This document shows, piece after piece, positions 13,854 through 20,048 of a stretch of 20,048 bases of DNA. The stretch comes from an uncultured Alistipes sp. GTDB taxonomy: Bacteria > Bacteroidota > Bacteroidia > Bacteroidales > Rikenellaceae. Location: the NCBI GenBank assembly GCA_910586375.1, contig CAJUIE010000018.1, positions 1-20,048 of the forward strand, in the 5' to 3' direction. A model generated the notes under the pieces. That model was not told where the DNA came from. It did not search any database and worked only from the letters and a program-made list of their open reading frames with translations. The position numbers were made by a program, and so were the translations under genes. Numbering within the stretch: position 1 is the first letter of the stretch; the number at the start of each line of letters is the position of its first letter.

Positions 13854-14771
13854 CTACCGCCACGGAAACTCCTCAGGAAGGGGACGTTTTTTGACTGCCT
13901 GCCGCACGGTGGAGCAAAACGCGCGCACAAGTCGTTTGACAGGTCCGGATTCATCGCCGAGCACCTTATAAAGCAGACCGCAGTTGTTGGGCAAACGCGT
14001 AATACCTGCCGCCAGATGCTGCTGTGGATCGATGAAGGCTGCGGTGCAATCGTAAATGCGATCCGCCGCCTCGGGAGGTGTAAGCACAAGGACGTTGGCG
14101 AAGACGTCATAACCGTTCATGGCCCCGAGTGACGAGGGCGACCACTGCCCGGGTCTTACGATAAACTTCTCGCGGAAAAGCGGCGCCCCGTCGGGCCGTT
14201 CGGCACGGGTGCAGACCGACAGAATGTCATAAGCGAAACGCTCGCCCGACTCGAAATACTTGCGGCCGCTCATATAAATTTCGGCATAAAAGAGCGTGGC
14301 CGAAGGGTCGATGCGGATGGTCGTATCGGCGATGAAGCGCGTATGCCGACAGGGGATCGTCGGCTCGGGCAGAAATTCTAAATAAGCGTTCTCCTCCAGC
14401 TCGAAACATTGGCGCAATCCCGAATAATTATAACGCATCTCGGCGAGCTTGGTAGCCGCACCGGTCGAGACATGGGCAAAAGCGTCGCGACGAACCACGA
14501 AGTGCTGCTCATAGCGGTCACCGTCGACATTGGGGCCGCCCGACGAGAGAATATAAACACACGGCATATCGGGCATCCCCTCGTCGAAATAAAGCTCCTG
14601 CTGGACAATAAGCGGCGCATGACGCTCCAGATCGCGCAGGATGGAGCGCCCCCGGGCGTCGAGCTCGAATCCCAGATAAAGGTAACCCGACTTACCCGGT
14701 GTGCCGACAGGCATGGCCTTCGGCTCGGCCAGGTAAGGGGCCATCTCTTTGGCTGCAGAGAAATCCATCAT
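13854..14771 (-). CDS. ureD: Urease accessory protein UreD (UreH)
   Basis: A 305-residue protein starting MMDFSAAKEMAPYLAEPKA. Segments typical of UreD are GGPNVDGDRYEQHFVV, HVSTGAATKL, LEFLPEPTIPCRHTRF and FYAEIYMSGRKYF. UreD docks on apo-urease and, with UreF and UreG, forms the path by which nickel reaches the active site. Two adjacent ATGs (14771 and 14768) are possible; the first shares ATGA with the ureG stop. A longer upstream reading lies inside ureG and is rejected. UreD comes after UreG, as in several Bacteroidota, rather than first as in Klebsiella. Confidence 0.93.
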   Translation of the reverse strand: MMDFSAAKEMAPYLAEPKAMPVGTPGKSGYLYLGFELDARGRSILRDLERHAPLIVQQELYFDEGMPDMPCVYILSSGGPNVDGDRYEQHFVVRRDAFAHVSTGAATKLAEMRYNYSGLRQCFELEENAYLEFLPEPTIPCRHTRFIADTTIRIDPSATLFYAEIYMSGRKYFESGERFAYDILSVCTRAERPDGAPLFREKFIVRPGQWSPSSLGAMNGYDVFANVLVLTPPEAADRIYDCTAAFIDPQQHLAAGITRLPNNCGLLYKVLGDESGPVKRLVRAFCSTVRQAVKKRPLPEEFPWR

Positions 14772-15427
14772 CGTGCTGCGACGGTTTGTGCGGCGGAGTG
14801 GGCGCGCAGATCGAGGTCGAAAAGCGCCATCTTGCGGATGAGGGCAACCAAAGAGTCGATACCCTCGCCAGTCATGCAATTGGTGAAGACGAAGGGCTTA
14901 CCCGGACGCATTCGCTCCGAATCGACACGCATGACCTCCAGGTCGGCATGGACATAAGGCGCCAGGTCGGTTTTGTTGATAACCAGGATGTCGGACTGTG
15001 AAATGCCCGGCCCGTCCTTGCGGGGTATCTTGTCGCCCGCAGCCACATCGATCACATAAATGAAGAAATCGACCAGCGCGGGGCTGAACGTCAGGGTCAG
15101 GTTATCGCCGCCCGATTCGATCAACACAACGTCACCGTCGGGAAACCGTGCCTCCATCTCCTCGACGGCGGCAATATTCATCGAAGGGTCTTCACGCACG
15201 GCCGTATGGGGGCAGGCGCCGGTCTCTACACCGATGATGCGCTCCTCGACCAGAATGCCCTTGAGCATCTTGCGCACGTGTTTGGCGTCTTCGGTAGTCA
15301 CGACGTCATTGGTGATGACCAGCACTTTATAGCCCATGTCGAGCAGGCGCGGGGTAATGGCTTCGATGAGAGCCGTTTTGCCGGAACCTACGGGGCCGCC
15401 GATTCCGATTCTACAGGTGTTGTTCAT
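14768..15427 (-). CDS. ureG: Urease accessory GTPase UreG
   Basis: A 219-residue SIMIBI-class GTPase. The P-loop is GPVGSGKT (11-18); ETGACPHTAVRED (68-80) contains the Cys-Pro-His that binds nickel between two monomers; ESGGDNLTLTFSP is the switch region; NKTD (151-154) is the guanine-specificity motif. GTP hydrolysis drives nickel delivery to urease. The ATG at 15427 gives the normal family length; an upstream TTG would add seven residues unlike the family. It starts 17 bases after ureF and shares ATGA with ureD. Confidence 0.97.
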   Translation of the reverse strand: MNNTCRIGIGGPVGSGKTALIEAITPRLLDMGYKVLVITNDVVTTEDAKHVRKMLKGILVEERIIGVETGACPHTAVREDPSMNIAAVEEMEARFPDGDVVLIESGGDNLTLTFSPALVDFFIYVIDVAAGDKIPRKDGPGISQSDILVINKTDLAPYVHADLEVMRVDSERMRPGKPFVFTNCMTGEGIDSLVALIRKMALFDLDLRAHSAAQTVAAR

Positions 15428-15444
15428 TGGTTCAGGTATTTTTC

Positions 15445-16149
15445 TCAATTCATGAATAGTCGGTTGGCTCCCTTCTCGTGGAGCGATGCGAGGATGTCGA
15501 TCTGAGGCACGAAGGCGTACATATCGTCGAAATCGAGCTCGCGGACCTGCTCATAAAGCGCATCGAGGCTACAGCTGAGGCCGAACAGAATGCGCTGCGT
15601 ATCGTAATGCGAAACACGCACACAACGCAGCGCCGCACTGACAACCATATTGGCGGCGCCATACTGATGAGCACAAAAAAGCTCGCGCTCACCAATACCG
15701 CAAGCAGCGAAGACAACGCCCTGAGCGACGGGATAAGTGCCGGGGGTATGCTCCTGCACGATGTCGTCGAGCCAGAGCGAGAGGGTCGCATCGGAGAAAA
15801 GCTGCCGGGAGAGCTCGGCCAGTTTCTTGCCCATGCGGCAGGTCATCAGACGTGCCTCGGCGTTCATCTTGCAGAGCAGCACCTGACGATCGGCCTCAAG
15901 AATGCCGTCATAACACTCTGCCCGATAACTGCGGAAAGCCTGCAACGCCGCGATACCATCGGTGAAGGCGGCCTGGCGCACGACATCGAGGGTGAAACGT
16001 TCGAGCGTCGCGGCATCACAGACCAGCCCCTGTTCGGCCGCAGTCTCCAGACCGTTGGAGAACGAAAAGGTGCCGACGGGAAAGGCCGAGTCGGAAAATT
16101 CGAGCAGCCGCATGAGGGTCATGGCGCAGCCGGCGACGTCAGACTTCAT
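15445..16149 (-). CDS. ureF: Urease accessory protein UreF
   Basis: A 234-residue all-helical protein. The family start is visible as LMRLLEFSDSAFPVGTFSFS followed by NGLE, then CKMNAEARLMTCRMGKKL and EHTPGTYPVAQGVVFAACG in the middle. UreF bridges UreD and UreG in the activation complex. The start is uncertain: ATGs at 16167, 16155, 16149 and 16122 are in frame. 16149 gives the usual length and overlaps ureE by 11 bases; 16122 would avoid the overlap and give 225 residues. The frame upstream of 16167 encodes antisense of the His-rich tail of ureE and is not family-like. Confidence 0.92.
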   Translation of the reverse strand: MKSDVAGCAMTLMRLLEFSDSAFPVGTFSFSNGLETAAEQGLVCDAATLERFTLDVVRQAAFTDGIAALQAFRSYRAECYDGILEADRQVLLCKMNAEARLMTCRMGKKLAELSRQLFSDATLSLWLDDIVQEHTPGTYPVAQGVVFAACGIGERELFCAHQYGAANMVVSAALRCVRVSHYDTQRILFGLSCSLDALYEQVRELDFDDMYAFVPQIDILASLHEKGANRLFMN

Positions 16150-16726
16150 GGACATGGGGATGTGCATGATGATGATGGTGGTGGACCTCGGCGTCGGGTC
16201 CCGCGGCGCCGAACAGCCGGCGAATTTCGTGAGGCGCAAGATAAGGAATGACATCCGAGCCGGGCTGGAACGAGCAGGTGGCACACTCGATGTGGTGGGT
16301 GCGCATGACGCTCTCCATCACCTTCTTGTCCACGGTAAGGGGCACGAAAACCCGGGTTCCCTTGACCACGGCCGGCCAGTGCTGGTTGCCGATGGCGTGG
16401 CCCAATTCAACGGCTATGTGGATGATTGTGTCGACATCGCGCCCGGCCAGCTCCCCGAGATCAATGACCATTACGTCGTTGAGCTTGAGACGGATGGCTA
16501 CGATCCGGCGCTGCTCGGGCAGGTATTCGATGATGTCGCCATCGAGTAACTGCGTATGGCGCTGAAGCGCTACGGCATACTCGTTGTCCCGGTCGCTCCG
16601 GACAACGAAACGGCTCTTCTGGGCCGTCCACTGGTCGAGGTCGAGGTATTCGATATCGGTATTCCGGAGACGCCCGGCCCACTCGGACGAGTGGAGATTG
16701 CCAATAATGGCGGTACAAATTTTCAT
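16139..16726 (-). CDS. ureE: Urease nickel metallochaperone UreE with C-terminal His tail
   Basis: A 195-residue protein: an N-terminal peptide-binding domain (about 1-75, with DGDIIEYLPEQRRIVAI), a metal-binding domain (about 76-150, with IHIAVELGHAIGNQHWPA, where His116 is the conserved dimer-interface nickel ligand), and a C-terminal extension. The last 14 residues, HHHHHHAHPHVHEV, hold nine His, similar in kind to the nickel-storing tail of Klebsiella UreE. The tail may store nickel. It is separated from ureC by 278 bases containing a hairpin, unlike the tight spacing elsewhere in the locus. Confidence 0.95.
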   Translation of the reverse strand: MKICTAIIGNLHSSEWAGRLRNTDIEYLDLDQWTAQKSRFVVRSDRDNEYAVALQRHTQLLDGDIIEYLPEQRRIVAIRLKLNDVMVIDLGELAGRDVDTIIHIAVELGHAIGNQHWPAVVKGTRVFVPLTVDKKVMESVMRTHHIECATCSFQPGSDVIPYLAPHEIRRLFGAAGPDAEVHHHHHHAHPHVHEV

Positions 16727-16824
16727 GGGCAGAAGCAGAAAAGGGTTATTTTTCGGTCGTTTGTTTCTCTGTCGGTTGCTGTTCTCTGAACAGCGCGAGC
16801 CGCAGGCTGCGTGCGCGAAAATCA

Positions 16825-16848
16825 GATCCTTCGCTGACGCTCAGGATG
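16825..16848. repeat. Hairpin repeat, copy B
   Basis: ATCCT (16826-16830) pairs with AGGAT (16843-16847), GC (16833-16834) with GC (16839-16840), with the same TC / TC internal loop as copy A at 4127-4155 and a TGAC tip. Relative to copy A the outer stem differs by a T-A to C-G change on both sides. Confidence 0.6.
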
Positions 16849-16898
16849 ACAATTTTTGTGGTGTTTCGGCTCTTTTGGAGCCACCGAGCCGTAGCCCC

Positions 16899-16943
16899 CC
16901 CCAGGCGGAGGCTCGCACACTCGCCCCGCTGGCTACGCCTCGT
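16899..16943 (+). repeat. Dispersed GC-rich repeat, partial copy 2
   Basis: CCCCAGGCGGAGGCTCG followed by a variable stretch and CCGCTGGCTACGCCTCG matches in order the first two blocks of the repeat at 4016-4081 and 19986-20048, on the opposite strand to those copies. The AAAGCCCC end is absent or degraded. Confidence 0.55.
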
Positions 16944-16964
16944 TGATGATGTGAAGGAAGTAAA

Positions 16965-16997
16965 GTTCCGGAAGCCTCCTTTCGGGGCCTCCGGAAC
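16965..16997 (-). terminator. Hairpin after ureC, possible partial terminator
   Basis: On the minus strand, reading from 16997 to 16965, GTTCCGGAGGCC pairs with GGCTTCCGGAAC (one G-T), extended by a further pair across one mismatch and closed by a GAAA-like loop. It begins 7 bases after the ureC stop. The following TTTACTT is a weak T tract. It may reduce read-through into the accessory genes or protect the 3' end of ureABC mRNA from decay. Confidence 0.6.
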
Positions 16998-17004
16998 CGG
17001 ATCA

Positions 17005-18723
17005 TCAGCTGAACCAGTAAAGCTGGCTCAAAGGAAATTCGCGGGCCGGCTTGACATAAGCACGCACGCCGTTGACCAGCACGTCGAACGTCTCGGGGTT
17101 AACATCGATCTGCGGCATACCACCGTTGCGCACCATGTCGAACTTCGTAAGCTGACGCGTGCGGCGCACGGGCAGTACCATGCGTTCGAGCGCCAGACGC
17201 TCCTTGATGCCGTTTTCATAAGCTGCATTCGACACAAACGAGATGCAGGTCTGGGGCAGAGCCCGCCCGAAAGCTCCGAACATCGGACGATAATAACAGG
17301 GCTGCGGCGTGGGCAGCGAAGCATTGGGATCGCCCATATTGGACCAGTTGATCACGCCGCCTTTGATGACCATCTTGGGCTTGGCGCCGAAGAACTTAGG
17401 CTCCCACAGCACCAGGTCGGCGACCTTGCCCTTCTCGACCGAACCCAGATAATCCGAGACGCCGAACGTAATGGCGGGATTGATCGTGACCTTAGCCAGA
17501 TAACGCAGCACGCGGAAATTATCATTGCCATCGGCGTCTTCGGCCAGTTTGCCGCAAGCGCTCTTCATGAACGACGCAGTTTGAAACGTACGCATGAACG
17601 ACTCGCCGATGCGGCCCATAGCCTGCGAATCGGAGGAGACCATCGACAAGACACCCAGGTCGTGCAGCACGTTTTCGGCAGCCTGCGTCTCGGGGCGTAC
17701 ACGGCTCTCGGCGAATGCCACATCGGAAGGTATCTTCGGATTGAGGTTGTGGCACACCATGATCATGTCGAAAAGCTCGGCCTGCGAGTTGATGCCGAAC
17801 GGCAGGGTGGGGTTGGTCGACGAAGGCAGCACATAAGGCATAGAGGCCACCTTCAGAAGGTCGGGGGCGTGGCCGCCGCCGGCGCCCTCGGTATGATAAG
17901 TGTGGATCGTGCGGCCGTCCATCGCGGCGATCGTGTCCTCGACATAACCGCCCTCGTTGAGCGTGTCGGAGTGGATGGCAACCTGCACGTCGTAGCGGTC
18001 CGCAACGTCGAGCGCCGCGCGGATTGCTTCCGGCGTGGAACCCCAGTCCTCGTGGACCTTCAGTCCGCAGACGCCCGCTTCGATCTGCTCCTCGATCGGC
18101 TGGGCCACCGAGCAGTTGCCCTTGCCCAACATTCCGACGTTGATGGGCAGCCCCTCGATGGATTCGAGCATCCGCTCGGTATTCCACTTGCCCGAGGTGA
18201 TGGTTGTTCCGTTGGTGCCATCGGTGGGGCCGATGCCACCGCCGAAGACGGTGGTGATGCCGTTACTCAGCGAGGCATAAGCCTGCTGCGGCGAAATGAG
18301 GTGCACGTGGCCGTCGATGCCAGCCGCCGTCAGGATCAGATGCTCGCCCGAAATAGCGTCGGTAGCCGCACCCGTCACCAGGTCAGGGTGAACGCCGTGC
18401 ATGGTATTGGGGTTGCCCGACTTGCCGATGCCGGCGATCAGGCCGTCCTTGATGCCCACATCGGCCTTAACCACACCAAGGATGGGGTCGATAATCGTCA
18501 CGTTGGTAATGACGATGTCGAGCGCCCCCTCTTTCGAGGTCATCGTGTTGGCCAGGCCCATACCGTCGCGCAGCGTCTTGCCACCGCCATAGACGATTTC
18601 GTCGCCATATTCGCGGAGGTCCTTCTCGATCTCCACATACAGATCGGTGTCTCCCAGGCGAATCTTGTCGCCGACGGTCGGACCGAACAAATTGTTATAT
18701 TCCTGCCGTGAAATCGTTGCCAT
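17005..18723 (-). CDS. ureC: Urease subunit alpha
   Basis: A 572-residue amidohydrolase that hydrolyses urea to ammonia and carbamate. All known active-site residues are present, each shifted by +5 from Klebsiella numbering: His139 and His141 (GIDGHVH), Lys222 in GLKVHEDWG (the carbamylated Ni-bridging Lys), His251 (IHSDTLNE), His277 (HTEGAGGGH), Cys324-His325 in MVCHNLNP (mobile flap) and Asp365 (SSDSQAMG). Length is normal. It starts 5 bases after ureB. Ammonia from urea would serve nitrogen supply or acid tolerance in the gut. Confidence 0.99.
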   Translation of the reverse strand: MATISRQEYNNLFGPTVGDKIRLGDTDLYVEIEKDLREYGDEIVYGGGKTLRDGMGLANTMTSKEGALDIVITNVTIIDPILGVVKADVGIKDGLIAGIGKSGNPNTMHGVHPDLVTGAATDAISGEHLILTAAGIDGHVHLISPQQAYASLSNGITTVFGGGIGPTDGTNGTTITSGKWNTERMLESIEGLPINVGMLGKGNCSVAQPIEEQIEAGVCGLKVHEDWGSTPEAIRAALDVADRYDVQVAIHSDTLNEGGYVEDTIAAMDGRTIHTYHTEGAGGGHAPDLLKVASMPYVLPSSTNPTLPFGINSQAELFDMIMVCHNLNPKIPSDVAFAESRVRPETQAAENVLHDLGVLSMVSSDSQAMGRIGESFMRTFQTASFMKSACGKLAEDADGNDNFRVLRYLAKVTINPAITFGVSDYLGSVEKGKVADLVLWEPKFFGAKPKMVIKGGVINWSNMGDPNASLPTPQPCYYRPMFGAFGRALPQTCISFVSNAAYENGIKERLALERMVLPVRRTRQLTKFDMVRNGGMPQIDVNPETFDVLVNGVRAYVKPAREFPLSQLYWFS

Positions 18724-18728
18724 GATCG

Positions 18729-19283
18729 TTATTTTTTTGTGTTGTCGTTCTTTTTCGCCGCAGCGGCTTCGTACTTCTTATAATCGGCTTCTGCCTGCTG
18801 CTCCCCGATGATGCGGAACCCTGCCTTGCGCACCCGCCGCAACGCCTTCAGACGCGCAGGGAAATAAGTCGGAGCGTCCTCGTCGCCCGTATAACCCATG
18901 ACCAGACCGTTGAAACCAATGATGCGGCGCTTGCCGGCAAAGGTTACCACTTCGACCTCCTTCTGGTCGCCCGGCTCGAAACGGATAGCCGTCGTGGCAG
19001 GAATATTCAGGTGGCAGCCAAACGAAGCGTCGCGATCAAACTCCAGATAACGATTCACCTCGAAAAAATGAAAATGCGAACCTACCTGAATGGGCCGGTC
19101 GCCCGTATTGCGAACGACCAGCTTCACGGTTTTGCGGCAAGTGTTGTATTCGATGGGGGTATCGGCCAGCAGGACACCTCCCACAGTGACCGGACTTGCG
19201 GGCTTGAAACCCGGTTTATCGGGATAAAGACTCGCCGACCGCCGCTTGTCGGCAGGCGTCGGCGCGGTATTCGTTTTGCTCAT
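18729..19283 (-). CDS. ureB: Urease subunit beta
   Basis: A 184-residue structural subunit, longer than the usual 100-odd residues. The core, about residues 30-140, has VTVGGVLLADTPIEYN, NTGDRPIQVGSHFHFFEVN, DRDASFGCHLNIPATTA and FEPGDQKEVEVVTFAGKR, all typical of UreB. The extra length is a polar N-terminal stretch of about 28 residues and a charged, Lys/Ala-rich C-terminal stretch of about 45. UreB packs against UreC in the (ABC)3 enzyme. It starts 18 bases after ureA and ends 5 bases before ureC. Confidence 0.97.
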   Translation of the reverse strand: MSKTNTAPTPADKRRSASLYPDKPGFKPASPVTVGGVLLADTPIEYNTCRKTVKLVVRNTGDRPIQVGSHFHFFEVNRYLEFDRDASFGCHLNIPATTAIRFEPGDQKEVEVVTFAGKRRIIGFNGLVMGYTGDEDAPTYFPARLKALRRVRKAGFRIIGEQQAEADYKKYEAAAAKKNDNTKK

Positions 19284-19301
19284 AAATAACGTATTTTCGA
19301 A

Positions 19302-19604
19302 TTACTTGATCGGTTGGTGGATACTTACCAGGCGCGAGCCGTCGGTAAAGACGGCCTCGACCTGCAAAAGATCGATCATATCGGCCACGCCCTCCATAAC
19401 GTCGTTGCGGGTCAATACGCCCGCAGCGCTCTTCATAACCTCCTCGACGGTCTTACCCGCCCGGGCCTCCTCCAGAGCTGCCGAGGTGATATAAGCCACG
19501 GCCTCCGGATAATTGAGTTTCAATCCCTTCTTCATGCGGCGCTCGGCGATCATGCCCAGCGAAAGGAGCATCAGCTTGTCGATCTCTTTAGGTGATAAGT
19601 GCAT
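19302..19604 (-). CDS. ureA: Urease subunit gamma
   Basis: A 100-residue subunit starting MHLSPKEIDKLMLLSLGMIA. Further signature segments are KGLKLNYPEAVAYITSAALE and DVMEGVADMIDLLQVEAVF. Length is the family norm. It is the first gene of the locus; an intrinsic terminator on the same strand lies about 160 bases upstream, so the urease promoter should be in 19605-19764. Separate ureA and ureB contrasts with the fused form of Helicobacter. Confidence 0.98.
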   Translation of the reverse strand: MHLSPKEIDKLMLLSLGMIAERRMKKGLKLNYPEAVAYITSAALEEARAGKTVEEVMKSAAGVLTRNDVMEGVADMIDLLQVEAVFTDGSRLVSIHQPIK

Positions 19605-19685
19605 AATTGGATGATTTTTGTGGTTGCGGCATCCGCCGTCGTCGGTTATGCGGACGGTTCGACCGATCCCCAGAACTCAAGAAAC

Positions 19686-19736
19686 ATGCCACACACAAGC
19701 GTGCTATATCTTCAAAATAAGAGCGAAAGGTGGCAT
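19686..19736 (-). promoter_or_regulatory. Inverted repeat in the presumed urease promoter region
   Basis: ATGCCAC (19686-19692) is exactly mirrored by GTGGCAT (19730-19736) with 37 bases between. Between the arms, on the minus strand, TTATTTTG (19720-19713) matches seven of eight positions of TAnnTTTG, but no TTTG sits at the usual distance, so the promoter is unproven. Possible operator or mRNA stem; the spacing does not fit the classical NikR operator. Confidence 0.35.
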
Positions 19737-19764
19737 CATATTTGAAAAGAGCTTATCTTGCGCG

Positions 19765-19796
19765 AAAAAAAGCGAACTCCCGCTTCGGGTTTTTCG
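19765..19796 (-). terminator. Intrinsic terminator upstream of the urease locus
   Basis: On the minus strand CGAA-AAA-CCCG-AAG-CGGG-AG-TTCG forms a two-part stem (CCCG/CGGG and CGAA/TTCG around a small internal loop), followed one base later by seven T (opposite the A run at 19765-19771). It would end a transcript coming from the right edge and isolate the urease operon. The inner stem also has TTTTT on the plus side, so some termination in both directions is possible. Confidence 0.65.
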
Positions 19797-19862
19797 TAAA
19801 GGGCCTCGCTGCAAAGCAGACCGTCAGGAAGGTTAAAGCGGTTACGCCTGGAGCAGTGCGCC

Positions 19863-20048
19863 TTACTCGACGTCGGGCGTGAACGGGTCGAACTTGGGCT
19901 TCTTCAGTCCGAGGACTTCAACAGCCGTTCGCAGCAAGCAGGAGTAACGAGCCGCCGCCAGCGAAAATTTTCTCTTCGGCGGCGGGGGGCTTTGTCTTCG
20001 GGCCGCAGACAGCGGAGCAAGACACAACGTGTCGAGCCTCCGCCCGGG
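19863..20048 (-). CDS. Open frame entering from the right edge, unknown (C-terminal part only)
   Basis: A minus-strand frame is open from the window edge for 61 codons to a TAA at 19863. It ends in VLGLKKPKFDPFTPDVE, a plausible soluble acidic tail, after an Arg/Pro-rich stretch. I do not recognise a family. The first 20 or so codons are the dispersed repeat, so this could be a true gene whose end is in the window, a gene remnant, or chance translation of a repeat. The terminator about 70-100 bases downstream on the same strand supports some transcript here. Confidence 0.3.
   Translation of the reverse strand, partial: PGRRLDTLCLAPLSAARRQSPPPPKRKFSLAAARYSCLLRTAVEVLGLKKPKFDPFTPDVE
19986..20048 (-). 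repeat. Dispersed GC-rich repeat, copy 3 (reaches the right edge)
   Basis: On the minus strand: CCCGGGCGGAGGCTCG, dyad GACAC-AAC-GTGTC (20021-20033), CCGCTGTCTGCGGCCCGAA and AAAGCCCC, the same block order as 4016-4081. In both copies the variable middle is a self-complementary stem of different sequence, which suggests the structure is kept. It may extend beyond the window. Confidence 0.65.

Larger units (their letters stand above)
16727..17004. other. 278-base ureC-ureE gap filled with hairpins and repeat copies
   Basis: The gap contains CTGTTC-TCT-GAACAG (16779-16793), a hairpin repeat at 16825-16848, a partial dispersed repeat at 16899-16943, and a large hairpin at 16965-16997. No gene or full-consensus promoter is seen in it. 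All other ure gene junctions are under about 25 bases, except ureD-urea transporter, which also holds a repeat fragment. Confidence 0.65.

Noticed and set aside
16846..18711. A plus-strand open frame of 621 codons opposite ureC
   Set aside because: Antisense shadow of ureC, which has all catalytic residues. The frame tracks ureC almost exactly in extent.
19605..19764. Classical NikR operator upstream of ureA
   Set aside because: No GTATGA-N16-TCATAC-like pair is present; the inverted repeat found has different arms and a 37-base spacer.
1..20048. CRISPR arrays, insertion sequences, rRNA genes, integrases
   Set aside because: No regularly spaced repeats, transposase or integrase motifs, or rRNA-like sequence were seen. 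The repeats found are few and irregularly placed.

Overview
The window looks like chromosome of a GC-rich gut Bacteroidales, most likely Alistipes or a close relative. Coding is dense, ribosome sites are poor in Shine-Dalgarno sequence, two promoters fit the Bacteroidota TTTG / TAnnTTTG pattern, and there is a TonB-dependent receptor without a proton-rich cytosolic context. The genus is an inference from style and gene content, not from a marker gene.

Left part (1-3763, minus strand): a carboxynorspermidine synthase gene leads a tightly packed dTDP-L-rhamnose operon, read as carboxynorspermidine synthase, rfbA, rfbC, rfbD, rfbB. rfbB runs off the left edge. The rfb genes overlap by 1-8 bases. 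Divergent, partly overlapping promoters separate this operon from a plus-strand tRNA-Lys(TTT), which has a good intrinsic terminator.

Region 3967-4655: a dispersed GC-rich repeat, a well-formed 29-base hairpin, and a small AT-rich orphan gene for a Cys/His-rich protein. This looks like foreign or accessory DNA behind a tRNA gene.

Region 4655-10181: a divergent pair of transcription units. On the minus strand a small TonB-dependent receptor overlaps by ATGA a secreted protein that joins a nucleoside-hydrolase-like domain to an FmdE-like domain. On the plus strand is a protein that joins a FUSC / aromatic-acid-exporter-like membrane domain to a complete MFS transporter. A nested palindrome lies between the two units. 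These two fusions are the best candidates for something undescribed.

Right part (10108-19604, minus strand): a complete nickel-urease locus in the order ureA, ureB, ureC, ureE, ureF, ureG, ureD, urea transporter, then an ECF-type nickel/cobalt transporter (M with fused N-like tail, Q, O). It supplies structural subunits, Ni-insertion chaperones, urea entry and Ni entry. Active-site residues of UreC are intact and UreE has a long His tail. A stable hairpin and repeat copies sit between ureC and ureE and may set the ratio of structural to accessory proteins. An intrinsic terminator at 19765-19796 separates ureA from whatever lies to the right, so the urease promoter should lie in 19605-19764, which also holds a 7-base inverted repeat.

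The far right end carries another copy of the dispersed repeat inside an open minus-strand frame of unknown meaning.
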